A DNA stretch of 35,987 bases from Pseudomonas fluorescens (GTDB taxonomy: Bacteria; Pseudomonadota; Gammaproteobacteria; Pseudomonadales; Pseudomonadaceae), in the NCBI RefSeq assembly GCF_000967965.1, contig NZ_LACC01000046.1:28512-64498 (forward strand), read 5' to 3'. The translations under genes were made by a program, and so were the position numbers. Positions 23,687 to 31,793 of this stretch are shown here, piece by piece (within the stretch, counting starts at the first letter, position 1; each line of letters opens with the position of its first letter). A model generated the notes under the pieces. That model worked only from the letters and a program-made list of their open reading frames with translations, was not told the DNA's origin and searched no databases.

Positions 23687-24789
23687 GCGCGTGCCTCCCG
23701 TGCAGTGCGGATGTAAAGCTGCGACCAGCGTTCGGCCAGGGCCTTGAGGTCATAGCGATCCCGTTGCGTACGTTTTGCGTTGTCGATCAACTCGCCGGCC
23801 ATGCTCGGGTCACCCAGCAGCGCGCCGATCTGGCGGGCGAGGGCGGCGCTGTCGGTGGGCGCGGCGAGCAGGCCGTTGTGGCGGTCCTGCAAGACATCGG
23901 GAATCCCGCCGACGCCGAAGGCCACCACTGGCACTCCGGCCTGCATCGCTTCGAGCAGAATCATCGGCGTGCCTTCGGTGCGCGAGCTGATCACCAAGGC
24001 ATCGAGTTGCCGCCACCAGGCGCCCATATCGGTCTGGTAGCCCGGCAGCGTGATCCGCGACTGCAAACCTGCCTCGTCGATCCGTGCCTGCAGGCTTTCG
24101 CGTTCCGGCCCATCGCCGAGCATCACCGCATCCAGTTGCGGGTACTGCCGACACAAGGGGATCAGCGCATCGAGAAACAGGTCAGGGCCTTTTTCACTGC
24201 TCAAGCGTCCGACGTAGCCGGCCAGCCAGCGTTGACGTGCGCCACTGTGCGGCAGCAGGTCGTTGGCCGCCGGCAAACCGTTGGGGATCACCTGCAGCTT
24301 GTCCGTGCGTACATTGGCCTGGCGGTGCAGCGCGGCAATGCTCTCGGCGACACACACCACCCGGTCCACCGAGGCCGTGCGGCACAGTTGCAGGCTCAGC
24401 CAGGTGTAGAACTTCTGCTTGCGACTGCGCGGGGTGAAGCCGTGCTGGGTGATCACCAACGGCAGGCGCAGCAGCGTGGCGCCGACCCAGCCGAACAGCA
24501 GGCCCTTGAAGTTGTGCGTATTGATCAATGGCCGCAGGTCCCGTCGCTGGCGCAAATGCCCCAGCAACTCGCCCAGGCCCGCACAGCCCAGGCAATCCAC
24601 ACCGGCCTGGCGAAAACGCGCGATCAGTTCTGGCGGCGCATCGAGAAACAGCACCAGGTGCTGCCCCGGCGTCGCCAGGCAATGATCCAGCAGCATCCGC
24701 TCGGCCCCATAGAAGCCGCCGCTGCTGAGCAAATGAATGATCGGCAGGTCGCGGGTGGTGCCGAGCGACGCGTTCAATTGCGCACCCAA
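23683..24789 (-). CDS. family 4 glycosyltransferase
   Basis: About 368 residues. No ATG suits the N-terminus; TTG 24789, or TTG 24777, seems to be used, overlapping the co-polymerase gene by a few codons. The GT-B fold is indicated by the N-terminal GGFYGAERMLLDHC loop, NTHNFKGLLFGW, VIPNGLP, YVGRLSSEKGPDL, LGDGPER and RTEGTPMILLEAMQAGVPVVA with the EX7E nucleotide-sugar motif. It is expected to be a retaining cytoplasmic transferase that extends the lipid-linked unit. The exact start is uncertain. Confidence 0.9.
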   Translation of the reverse strand: MGAQLNASLGTTRDLPIIHLLSSGGFYGAERMLLDHCLATPGQHLVLFLDAPPELIARFRQAGVDCLGCAGLGELLGHLRQRRDLRPLINTHNFKGLLFGWVGATLLRLPLVITQHGFTPRSRKQKFYTWLSLQLCRTASVDRVVCVAESIAALHRQANVRTDKLQVIPNGLPAANDLLPHSGARQRWLAGYVGRLSSEKGPDLFLDALIPLCRQYPQLDAVMLGDGPERESLQARIDEAGLQSRITLPGYQTDMGAWWRQLDALVISSRTEGTPMILLEAMQAGVPVVAFGVGGIPDVLQDRHNGLLAAPTDSAALARQIGALLGDPSMAGELIDNAKRTQRDRYDLKALAERWSQLYIRTAREARA

Positions 24790-26366
24790 TGCACGAGGGC
24801 CGGAACGCTCCAGTTTTTGTGCGGATTGTTCGGCTGGGTGCTTTGATCGTTGATCACCAGCAGCACCGGCAAGTCCAGTTCATGGGTGATTTGCCCTGGG
24901 TGCTTGAAGCGGTGGTCGAAGAACTCACGCACGTAGACCAGGGCAATCGCCAGCAGCAAGCCGGTGAACAGGCCGAATGGAATGATCAGCAACGGCTTGG
25001 GAAACGCCGCTTCGGTCGGTTCGAACGGCGGGCTGAGCACCCGGGCGTTGGACAGGTCGTTGTCCAGCGCGCGCGACGTGCTGCTTTCGGCGAAGCGCTG
25101 AGCGTAGGTGGAGAACGCCGCGTGCAGCGCGTCGATCTCGGTGTCCATCTGGCGCAGCTTGCTCTGGGTTTCCTGCAACTGGTGGATGCGGTTCTTGAAC
25201 TCGGCAATGCGCGCGGTTTTCTGCTCGATAACCGAGCTGATCGTCTCAAGGTCGCTGGTGCGCTCCTGGATCCGGTTGGCGACAACCTTCAGGAATTGCC
25301 CACGGGTCCGGGTGATTTGCTCACGTGCCAACAGCATCGGCTCACTGTTGGGCTGAAAGATCGCCAGGTCGCTCATGTAGCGGCCGACCAGGGTCGTCAG
25401 TTGCTCACCCAGTTGCTTGATCTCGCGATCTTCGAAAGCGACGTTGTCGACCGTGGTGGTGAAGGTGTAGGGGAAGGTGTAGTCGTTGAACCGGGCGCTG
25501 TTGGCGATGGCCAGGTTGGTTTTCAGGTAGTCGAGCCAGCGCTGGCTTTGCAGCAGGCGGTCCTGGTACAGGTTGAGCGCTTGCTCCTCGGTGTTGATCG
25601 CGTTGAGGCGGAAGGTGATTTCTTCCTTGGGGTCGGACGAACCGATGCTTTCGAGCAAGGCCAGGCGATTAGCCTCCAGGCCGTCGAGACGCACCTGATA
25701 TTGCAACTTCTTTGTTTCGTAGAAGCTCTGCGGCAGGTCGATCGATTGCATCTCCTGGCGGCTGACCAGGTAGTTCTGCAGCAGGGCGGCGACGAACCTT
25801 GTGCCTTGGGCCGGGTCAGGGAAGCTGTAGACGATCGAGATCACGTTGGAGCCCGGCAAGGTTTCGACCTTGAGGGCGTCGGACGCTTCCTGGGTGAGGG
25901 TATCGAGCACGGTGTCGCGCACCGGATCGGTTTGCAGCCCGAGCAGGCTGCGAACCGGGTTGACCACGTGTTCGCGAATCGGATTGGTCACAAACCGTTT
26001 GATCGGCTGCATCACCAGTTTGTTGAAGACGCCCACGGGCGGTGTGTACTCACCCTTTTCGCGCAACTGGCCGATGGTCTGGCGGATCAAGGCCGGCGAA
26101 CGCAGGATATTGCTCTCGGTCTCCATGTCCGCCAGCGACGGCGGAATGAAGGACGCGTTTTCCTGGTTGAGGGTGCTGGTGGCATCCCCCTGGGAGAGTT
26201 TCTTGGACTGCACGATCACCTGGGCGGTGATATCGAAGCTCTGCTTGAGCATCAGCGGCAAGACCACGGCGATCACTGCAAAGACCAGGAAGACTCGCTT
26301 CACCAACTGCTTGTTGGCGAAGAAGATCCTGAAGAACTCATGCAGGTAGTTTTCCTTTGGATTCAT
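24774..26366 (-). CDS. Wzc/GumC-type polysaccharide co-polymerase without kinase domain
   Basis: 530 residues from ATG 26366. An N-terminal helix (LVKRVFLVFAVIAVVLPLML) and a C-terminal helix (LLIIPFGLFTGLLLAIALVYV) enclose a large periplasmic domain with coiled-coil stretches (about 260-450). The sequence ends soon after the second helix (REFFDHRFKHP), so the tyrosine-kinase domain of E. coli Wzc is absent; it is supplied by the separate gene at 27438. It controls chain length and links polymerase to the outer-membrane exporter. The N-terminal tail NYLHEFFRIFFANKQ faces the cytoplasm. Confidence 0.92.
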   Translation of the reverse strand: MNPKENYLHEFFRIFFANKQLVKRVFLVFAVIAVVLPLMLKQSFDITAQVIVQSKKLSQGDATSTLNQENASFIPPSLADMETESNILRSPALIRQTIGQLREKGEYTPPVGVFNKLVMQPIKRFVTNPIREHVVNPVRSLLGLQTDPVRDTVLDTLTQEASDALKVETLPGSNVISIVYSFPDPAQGTRFVAALLQNYLVSRQEMQSIDLPQSFYETKKLQYQVRLDGLEANRLALLESIGSSDPKEEITFRLNAINTEEQALNLYQDRLLQSQRWLDYLKTNLAIANSARFNDYTFPYTFTTTVDNVAFEDREIKQLGEQLTTLVGRYMSDLAIFQPNSEPMLLAREQITRTRGQFLKVVANRIQERTSDLETISSVIEQKTARIAEFKNRIHQLQETQSKLRQMDTEIDALHAAFSTYAQRFAESSTSRALDNDLSNARVLSPPFEPTEAAFPKPLLIIPFGLFTGLLLAIALVYVREFFDHRFKHPGQITHELDLPVLLVINDQSTQPNNPHKNWSVPALVHWVRN

Positions 26367-26383
26367 GACGGGGCACCTGTGAG

Positions 26384-27415
26384 TTAGTTGCTGCTGTTGT
26401 CGTTTTTGTTGTCGACGCGGTAGCTGAAGCTGAAGCCCACGCCCTGGAACAACACGACGTCCGCCAGTTGCCGTGCGAGCTCACCGGCGCTGGCCAGCTT
26501 GGTCTTGGGCACGTACAGCATGTCGTCCGCTTGCAGGTAGGCGATCTGCGAGGCATCGCCGGACAAGGCCTTCTCTACGTCATACCGATGGGCGACCACC
26601 TGGTTGCCGTTGCGCCGCATGATCATCACCGAGTCCAGGCGTGCCTTGATGTTGGAGCCGCGGGCCATGGTCAGGGCTTCGAGCACCGACACCGGACGGC
26701 GGATCGGGTAGGAGCCCGGCTGGCCGACTTCGCCCAGTACATAGATTTCGTTGCCGGCGGTAGACTTGAGCAGCACGTCCACGGTCATGCGACCCGGCAA
26801 GGTGGCGTAGCGTTTATTGAGGTAGGCCTCCAGCTGGTTGACGGTCATGCCTTGCAGCGGCACGGCGCCGATTTCCGGGAAACTGGCGTAGCCATCGGTG
26901 CCCACGGTGATTTCCCGGCTCATGCCGGTGCCGGGGTGGTTGAGCGTGGACTTGAGGTTCTGTTCATTGGTCAGCGGGCTCACCAGGTTCACCGACAGCT
27001 GATTGCGGTTGGGCTGGAACAGCTGTTTGCGGTCGTAGGCGCGCTGAATCACCTCACGAGCTTCATCGCGGGTCAGACCCTCGATTTTCACCGAGGTGTT
27101 GGCCCCTGGCAGTTCGATGGTGCCATCGGGCAGCACCAACTGGTTGCCGTTGAGCTGGCTGGCGGCGGTGAAGTTCAGCGCGATCATGTCCCCGGACTGC
27201 ACGCGATAGGCGTCCGAACCACTGGTGCTGATGTGGAAGATCACGTCCAGCACATCCTGTGGGCGCAGGGTCTGCTCGACCTTGGGCACGTCGGTGGCCT
27301 GGGCGTTGGCCGGTGGAGCCGTGAGGATTTGCACCGGCATGCTTTGGGATTGGTCGGAAGTGCTGGAGCAACCTGCGAGGGGCAGCAACAGCAGGACAAG
27401 CATCTTGGCGTTCAT
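26384..27415 (-). CDS. Wza-like outer-membrane polysaccharide export lipoprotein
   Basis: 343 residues from ATG 27415. A lipoprotein signal peptide with lipobox LAGC (MNAKMLVLLLLPLAGC, Cys16) is followed by a Poly_export domain (YRVQSGDMIALNF, ...LPDGTIELPGA) and SLBB-type repeats (TVGTDGYASFPEIGAVPLQGMTVNQLEAYL and IYVLGEVGQPGSYPIRRPVSVLEALTMARG). It forms the outer-membrane channel for the polymer. It is 17 bp upstream of the co-polymerase gene. Confidence 0.93.
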   Translation of the reverse strand: MNAKMLVLLLLPLAGCSSTSDQSQSMPVQILTAPPANAQATDVPKVEQTLRPQDVLDVIFHISTSGSDAYRVQSGDMIALNFTAASQLNGNQLVLPDGTIELPGANTSVKIEGLTRDEAREVIQRAYDRKQLFQPNRNQLSVNLVSPLTNEQNLKSTLNHPGTGMSREITVGTDGYASFPEIGAVPLQGMTVNQLEAYLNKRYATLPGRMTVDVLLKSTAGNEIYVLGEVGQPGSYPIRRPVSVLEALTMARGSNIKARLDSVMIMRRNGNQVVAHRYDVEKALSGDASQIAYLQADDMLYVPKTKLASAGELARQLADVVLFQGVGFSFSYRVDNKNDNSSN

Positions 27416-27437
27416 GGCGTCATCCTTATCTGATTGC

Positions 27438-28085
27438 TCACAGGTTTTTGTACAGCCACTTGGGCATGTAGTACTTGCGTCGGTTGAACACGCTGCCGAC
27501 CAGCTTCGCTCCGGCCTGGCTCAGGCGCTGGGCCGCGGCCTGGGCCACTTCCCAGCGGGTGTCTTCCGAGCGCACGACCATGACCACGCCGTCCACCTGG
27601 GTGCTGATGACCAGGGTGTCGGAGGCCGAATACACCGCATCGCCGTCGATCACCACGAACCGGTACTGGCTACCGAGTTGATTGAGCAAGGGGCTCAGGC
27701 GTTCGGCTGTCAGGTGTTCGTTGCCACGGGAATGGCGACCGAACGGCAGCACGTGAAAGGGCAGGCTGGAGACGTCCACCACGCAGTCCTGCAACAAGGG
27801 CGGGCTCTGGTCGTTGAACAACAAGTCGCGAAACCCCCGTTCCCTGGTCAGCCCCAGCTGTTGCGTGAGGTTGGTCGCCGACTGGCTGGCGTCCACCAGC
27901 AGCACCAGGCCGCTGCTCATCTGCGCCAGCTGACTGGCCAGCGCCAGGGCGCTGGTGGTGGTGCCGGCGCCGGGGTTGGCGGCGGTCAGGAAAAGGATCC
28001 GCAGGTCCTGGTCGAGCACGGTCGATGTCAGGTTGGACTCGCTCGGGCTGGCAATGCTGAGGCTTTTAGCAGTTGAACCGTCCAT
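27438..28085 (-). CDS. CpsD/CapB-like BY-kinase family ATPase with degenerate P-loop
   Basis: 215 residues starting at 28085; its ATG directly follows the TAA of the previous gene. The fold of the MinD/BY-kinase family is clear: beta strand LRILFLTAAN, P-loop, Walker A' VLLVDASQSATNL, Walker B VVIDGDAV and a signature near VDGVVMVVRSEDTRWE. The P-loop reads NPGAGTTTS (37-45) where PGEGKSTT is usual, so the ATP-binding lysine is replaced by Thr42. The C-terminus (RRKYYMPKWLYKNL) has only three Tyr and no extended Tyr cluster. It lies beside a kinase-less Wzc, the place of the separate kinase in CpsC/CpsD systems. It may be a pseudokinase that controls the co-polymerase by binding only. Confidence 0.85.
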   Translation of the reverse strand: MDGSTAKSLSIASPSESNLTSTVLDQDLRILFLTAANPGAGTTTSALALASQLAQMSSGLVLLVDASQSATNLTQQLGLTRERGFRDLLFNDQSPPLLQDCVVDVSSLPFHVLPFGRHSRGNEHLTAERLSPLLNQLGSQYRFVVIDGDAVYSASDTLVISTQVDGVVMVVRSEDTRWEVAQAAAQRLSQAGAKLVGSVFNRRKYYMPKWLYKNL

Positions 28086-28832
28086 TTAACTCGCTCCGTG
28101 GCCGCTGAATACTTTGAAAGGGGTTTTCAACAGAATCTTCAAATCAAGCAGCAGGCTCTGTTGGGCGATGTAACGCAGATCCAGCTCAACGCGCTGGTCG
28201 AAGTCGATATTGCTGCGCCCGGAGATTTGCCACAGACCGGTCATGCCGGGGTAGATGCTCAGGCGCGCCAGATGATTGTCCTTGTAGCGGTAGGCATTGA
28301 ACGAAGTCGGCCGGGGGCCTACCAGGCGCATGTCGCCGGTCACCACGTTGAACAGGTTCGGCAGCTCGTCGAGGCTGGTGCGTCGCAGGAAACCGCCGAT
28401 ACCGGTGATGCGCGGGTCCTTGTCGATCTTGAAATCGATGGCGTCGGCGCCGTGCTTGTTCAGGTACCGCAGGGACTCTTTGAGCTCCTCGGCGTTGGCG
28501 ACCATGGTGCGGAATTTGTACATGCCGAACAGGCGGCCGCGGTAACCGGTGCGCTTCTGCACGAACATCACCGGCCCCGGGCTGGTGAGTTTGACGGCCA
28601 GCGCGAGCCCCAGCAGCACCGGCGAAATCAGCACCAGGATCACCAGCGCGCCGAGGCAGGCCATTACGCGGTTGGTGCGCGACAGGGTCCACGGCCGGCC
28701 ACCGTCGCGACCGGTCACCCAGCCACGGCCCTGCATGTGGATGGCTGCGTCCATTCGCATGCGGTGCTCGGGGTCCATGCGCTTGTCCCTGCGCATTTTT
28801 TCCAGGGGCACACTTTTCTCATGACCAGTCAT
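28086..28832 (-). CDS. polyprenyl-phosphate sugar-1-phosphate transferase (WcaJ/WbaP/ExoY type)
   Basis: 248 residues from ATG 28832 with GGAGG 5 nt upstream. A ~50-residue basic N-terminal tail precedes one membrane segment (RVMACLGALVILVLISPVLLGLALAVKL), then the catalytic domain: SPGPVMFVQKRTGYRGRLFGMYKFRTM, DPRITGIGGFLRRTSLDELPNLFNV (Asp-Glu dyad), GDMRLVGPRP and PGMTGLWQISGRS. It starts the repeat unit by moving a sugar-1-phosphate to undecaprenyl phosphate. The short form, lacking the four extra helices of WcaJ, resembles ExoY or PglC. Which UDP-sugar it uses is not readable from sequence. Confidence 0.93.
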   Translation of the reverse strand: MTGHEKSVPLEKMRRDKRMDPEHRMRMDAAIHMQGRGWVTGRDGGRPWTLSRTNRVMACLGALVILVLISPVLLGLALAVKLTSPGPVMFVQKRTGYRGRLFGMYKFRTMVANAEELKESLRYLNKHGADAIDFKIDKDPRITGIGGFLRRTSLDELPNLFNVVTGDMRLVGPRPTSFNAYRYKDNHLARLSIYPGMTGLWQISGRSNIDFDQRVELDLRYIAQQSLLLDLKILLKTPFKVFSGHGAS

Positions 28833-28870
28833 AAATCCTCCGCAGAGTTCAGCCGCGCGCGGCGTAGGCG

Positions 28871-29004
28871 ATAGGCAGTTAGTTAGTGTTGATCAGATTA
28901 TTGCTTAGTTAATTAATTCTGATCGGTTTCTTGCTTAGTTAATTGGTATTAATCAGTTAATTACTTTGTTAGTTAGTGTTGATTAATTAATTACTTGGTT
29001 AGTA
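28871..29004. repeat. AT-rich 30-bp tandem repeat inside the operon
   Basis: Four full imperfect 30-bp units (28871-28900, 28901-28930, 28931-28960, 28961-28990) and a partial fifth. The consensus on the plus strand starts TT(A/G)CTT(A/T)GTTA(A/G)TT. The tract is strikingly AT-rich in a GC-rich operon. Read on the minus strand in the frame of the epimerase, every unit carries TAA at the same place (29001, 28971, 28941, 28911, 28881), the first being the real stop codon. Confidence 0.85.
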
Positions 29005-30003
29005 GTAAGCACGGAACCAGGCAACGAAGCGCCCCAGTCCCTCATCCAGCTCGATCCTTGGCTGGAAATCGGTCGCGCGGGCCAGGTCGCTGGCATCGGC
29101 GCAGGTGTTGAGGACATCGCCGGGTTGCAGAGGCAGTAGCTCGACCCGGGCTTTTTGCCCCATGTGTTTTTCCAGTAACGCCAGATACTCCTTGAGCTCC
29201 ACCGGATGCTGGCCGCCGATGTTGAAGATCCGCCAGGGCGCCATGCTCGTGGCCGGGTCCGGTTGCTCGCGGTCCCATCGAGCGTTGGCTCGCGGTGGGC
29301 TTTCGATCAGACGCGCGATGCTCTCGATAATGTCGTCGATGTAGGTGAAGTCCCGCTGGTGCTCGCCGTAGTTGAACAGCTTGAGTGGGCGTTCTTCGGC
29401 GATGGCCCGGGCGAACTGAATCGGCGACATGTCAGGCCGTCCCCAGGGGCCGTATACCGTGAAGAAGCGCAGGCCGGTGCAGGGAATACCGAACAGGTGG
29501 CTGTAGCTGTGGGCCATCAGTTCGTTGGACTTCTTGGTCGCGGCGTACAGCGACAGCGGATGATCGACACCATCGCGCACCGAGTACGGTGTGTGCTGGT
29601 TGGCGCCATACACCGAACTGGACGAGGCGTAGATCAGATGCTTGACCGGGTGTTTGCGGCAGCTTTCGAGGATGTTCAGGAACCCGCTCAAGTTGCTGTC
29701 CAGGTACGCCCGGGGATTTTCCAGGGAGTAACGCACCCCGGCCTGGGCCGCGAGGTGGATCACCACTTCGGGTTGTTCGTTGGCAAACAGTGCCTCGATG
29801 GCCGTGGCATCGGCCAGGTCAATCGTTGAGAGCGGGAAAGGGCGTGCCTGCTCCTGCACCCAACGCACACGATCGTGCTTGAGTTGCGGGTCGTAGTAGC
29901 TGTTGAAGTTGTCCAGGCCGAACACCTGATGTCCATCGCGCAACAGTCGCAACACGCAATGGGCACCGATAAAACCGGCCGCTCCAGTGACCAGAATCTT
30001 CAT
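28999..30003 (-). CDS. NAD-dependent UDP-glucuronate 4-epimerase-like protein
   Basis: 334 residues from ATG 30003, overlapping the ugd stop by 4 nt. An extended-SDR enzyme: N-terminal MKILVTGAAGFIGAHCVLRLL (NAD-binding GxxGxxG), VVIHLAAQAGVRYSLENP, YASSSSVYGAN and the active-site YAATKKSNELMAHSYSHLF (YxxxK). The sequence TGLRFFTVYGPWGRPDM and length are typical of UDP-GlcA to UDP-GalA epimerases (LpsL/GAE type). With the dehydrogenase upstream it would supply uronic acids for an acidic polymer. Its stop codon is the first TAA of an AT-rich repeat. Confidence 0.88.
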   Translation of the reverse strand: MKILVTGAAGFIGAHCVLRLLRDGHQVFGLDNFNSYYDPQLKHDRVRWVQEQARPFPLSTIDLADATAIEALFANEQPEVVIHLAAQAGVRYSLENPRAYLDSNLSGFLNILESCRKHPVKHLIYASSSSVYGANQHTPYSVRDGVDHPLSLYAATKKSNELMAHSYSHLFGIPCTGLRFFTVYGPWGRPDMSPIQFARAIAEERPLKLFNYGEHQRDFTYIDDIIESIARLIESPPRANARWDREQPDPATSMAPWRIFNIGGQHPVELKEYLALLEKHMGQKARVELLPLQPGDVLNTCADASDLARATDFQPRIELDEGLGRFVAWFRAYY

Positions 30004-31352
30004 GGACGCAAGGCCTCGGGCACGATGTGGCGCAGGCCAATGCCGCAGTAGTGCAGGCCGGCGGCCGCCACTTGTTCCGGGTTGTACAGGTTGCGTCCGT
30101 CGACGATCACCCGTGCACGCAGCTTGCTCGCCAGCGTGTCGAAGTCGACCACACGGAAGTTCTTCCACTCGGTGCAGATCACCAGGGCATCGGCGTCTTC
30201 GAGTGTGTCATCGCGGGTGGCGCACAGATGCAGGTCGTCGCGGTAGCCGTAAAGGCGCCGGCATTCGGACATGGCTTCCGGGTCGTAGGCCTGCACGCTC
30301 GCGCCTTCGGCCCAGAGGGCTTCCATCAGGTAGCGGCTGGGTGCTTCGCGCATGTCATCGGTGTTGGGCTTGAACGCCAGGCCCCACACGGCGATGGACT
30401 TGCCGGCCAGCCCGGCGGGAAATTGCGCCTTGAGTTTGCTGAACAGGATATGCCGCTGGTGGTCGTTGACGTCGGTCACGCTGCGCAGCAGCTTCAGTGG
30501 CATTCCGGCGTGTTCGGCGGTGTGCAGCAGGGCGCGCAGGTCCTTGGGAAAGCACGAGCCGCCGAAGCCGCAACCGGGGTAGATGAAGTGGTAACCAATG
30601 CGCGGGTCCGAGCCTATGCCTTTGCGCACGGCTTCGATATCGGCGCCCAGCAACTCGGTGAGGTTGGCCAGTTCGTTCATGAAACTGATGCGCGTGGCCA
30701 GCATCGCGTTCGCCGCGTACTTGGTCAGCTCGGCGCTGCGGTTGTCCATGAACATCAACTTGTCGTGGTTGCGGCAGAAGGGCGCGTAGAGATCGCTCAT
30801 CTGGTCACGGGCTTCGTCGTCACTGGTGCCGACGATGATCCGGTCCGGGCGCATGCAGTCGGCCAGGGCGCTGCCTTCCTTGAGAAACTCCGGGTTCGAC
30901 ACCACCCGTACCTTCAGCGAACCTTTGCCGCGACGCTGCAACTCTTCAACGGCGGTGGCACTGACCTGGTCCGCTGTGCCCACCGGCACCGTGGACTTGA
31001 TGATCAGAGTACGGTCGGCCTCCATTAAATTGGCAATCTGCCGGGCCACGTTCAGCACATGGCTGAGGTCGGCCGAACCGTCTTCGTCGGCGGGTGTTCC
31101 GACGGCGATGAAGATCAGCTCGGCGTGCTCCACCGCATCGCTGGCCTGGGTGGTGAAGAGCAAGCGACCGGCCTTGATGTTTTCTTCAAGGGTGCCGGAA
31201 AGTCCTGGCTCACTGATCGGTGGTACGGCCTGTTGCAGTTGCCGGATCTTGTTCGGATCGATGTCGACACACAGGACACGATGTCCGACATCAGCCAGTG
31301 CCGCGGCTTGAATCAGGCCAACGTAGCCCGTACCAAATACGCTCACGTCCAT
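30000..31352 (-). CDS. ugd: UDP-glucose 6-dehydrogenase
   Basis: 450 residues from ATG 31352. NAD-binding MDVSVFGTGYVGLIQAAALADVGH, substrate region STVPVGTAD, and catalytic Cys267 in GCGFGGSCFPKDLRAL identify the enzyme, which oxidises UDP-glucose twice to UDP-glucuronate. SVWGLAFKPNTDDMREAPS-like sequence (IAVWGLAFKPNTDDMREAPS) marks the C-terminal NAD domain. It is the first gene of the exopolysaccharide operon, with a 441-bp upstream regulatory gap. Confidence 0.95.
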   Translation of the reverse strand: MDVSVFGTGYVGLIQAAALADVGHRVLCVDIDPNKIRQLQQAVPPISEPGLSGTLEENIKAGRLLFTTQASDAVEHAELIFIAVGTPADEDGSADLSHVLNVARQIANLMEADRTLIIKSTVPVGTADQVSATAVEELQRRGKGSLKVRVVSNPEFLKEGSALADCMRPDRIIVGTSDDEARDQMSDLYAPFCRNHDKLMFMDNRSAELTKYAANAMLATRISFMNELANLTELLGADIEAVRKGIGSDPRIGYHFIYPGCGFGGSCFPKDLRALLHTAEHAGMPLKLLRSVTDVNDHQRHILFSKLKAQFPAGLAGKSIAVWGLAFKPNTDDMREAPSRYLMEALWAEGASVQAYDPEAMSECRRLYGYRDDLHLCATRDDTLEDADALVICTEWKNFRVVDFDTLASKLRARVIVDGRNLYNPEQVAAAGLHYCGIGLRHIVPEALRP

Positions 31353-31455
31353 ACTGGCGTGCCTCGTAAGACGGTGGAAAGTTGCGAAATAAGACTGTCA
31401 AAAGGGGTATAGACGAGCCTTGGCAAACCGTGTCAGCAAATTGGCATGTCGAATG

Positions 31456-31472
31456 GGCAAGACAACCCCCAA
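31456..31472 (-). promoter_or_regulatory. sigma-54 promoter candidate for the exopolysaccharide operon
   Basis: Minus strand TTGGGGGTTGTCTTGCC has GG and GC exactly 10 nt apart and a perfect TTGC -12 box; the -24 box keeps TTGG but not CAC. Transcription would begin near 31445, giving a leader of about 92 nt to the ugd ATG. The rest of the 31353-31793 gap shows AT-rich stretches but no clear sigma-70 promoter or small gene. Confidence 0.45.
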
Positions 31473-31520
31473 AGTTGGGGCCATTTGCCATTAAAGTCGC
31501 ACCACTATTGGGGTTTCCCC
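31467..31520. promoter_or_regulatory. two palindromic operator candidates upstream of ugd
   Basis: CCCCAAAGTTGGGG (31467-31480) is a perfect palindrome with a 2-nt centre, and it overlaps the -24 element of the candidate sigma-54 promoter. TTGGGGTTTCCCC (31508-31520) is a related inverted repeat about 40 bp upstream. The shared TTGGGG half suggests one regulator binding at both. The regulator is unknown; the adjacent AraC-type protein is one possibility. Confidence 0.35.
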
Positions 31521-31793
31521 GATTTTGGGCTCTTTTCGAGATTTTCAATTAAACGATGGACGGTCGTAAGTCTTGAAATACAAGGGCTGTAGCTGCTCGA
31601 GCGCGTCAGATTTGAGTCACCTGTTTTTTGACGCTTTATCCCGAAGTCCGCCAATTCTTACGCAAAGATGGCACGGTGCTATCGTCAAGAAACGACCGAC
31701 AAACTATTGGCGATCGACCTGGAAAATCGTTGCAAACACAATGAAACGATCGGTCGACGGCGGTGCCCGGAGCGAGCAGTTTTTAGAATGAGG

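Noticed and set aside
31669..31683. Plus-strand TGGCACGGTGCTATC, a perfect -24 box
   Set aside because: The -12 box lacks GC (TATC for TTGC), and no plus-strand gene follows before 32933.
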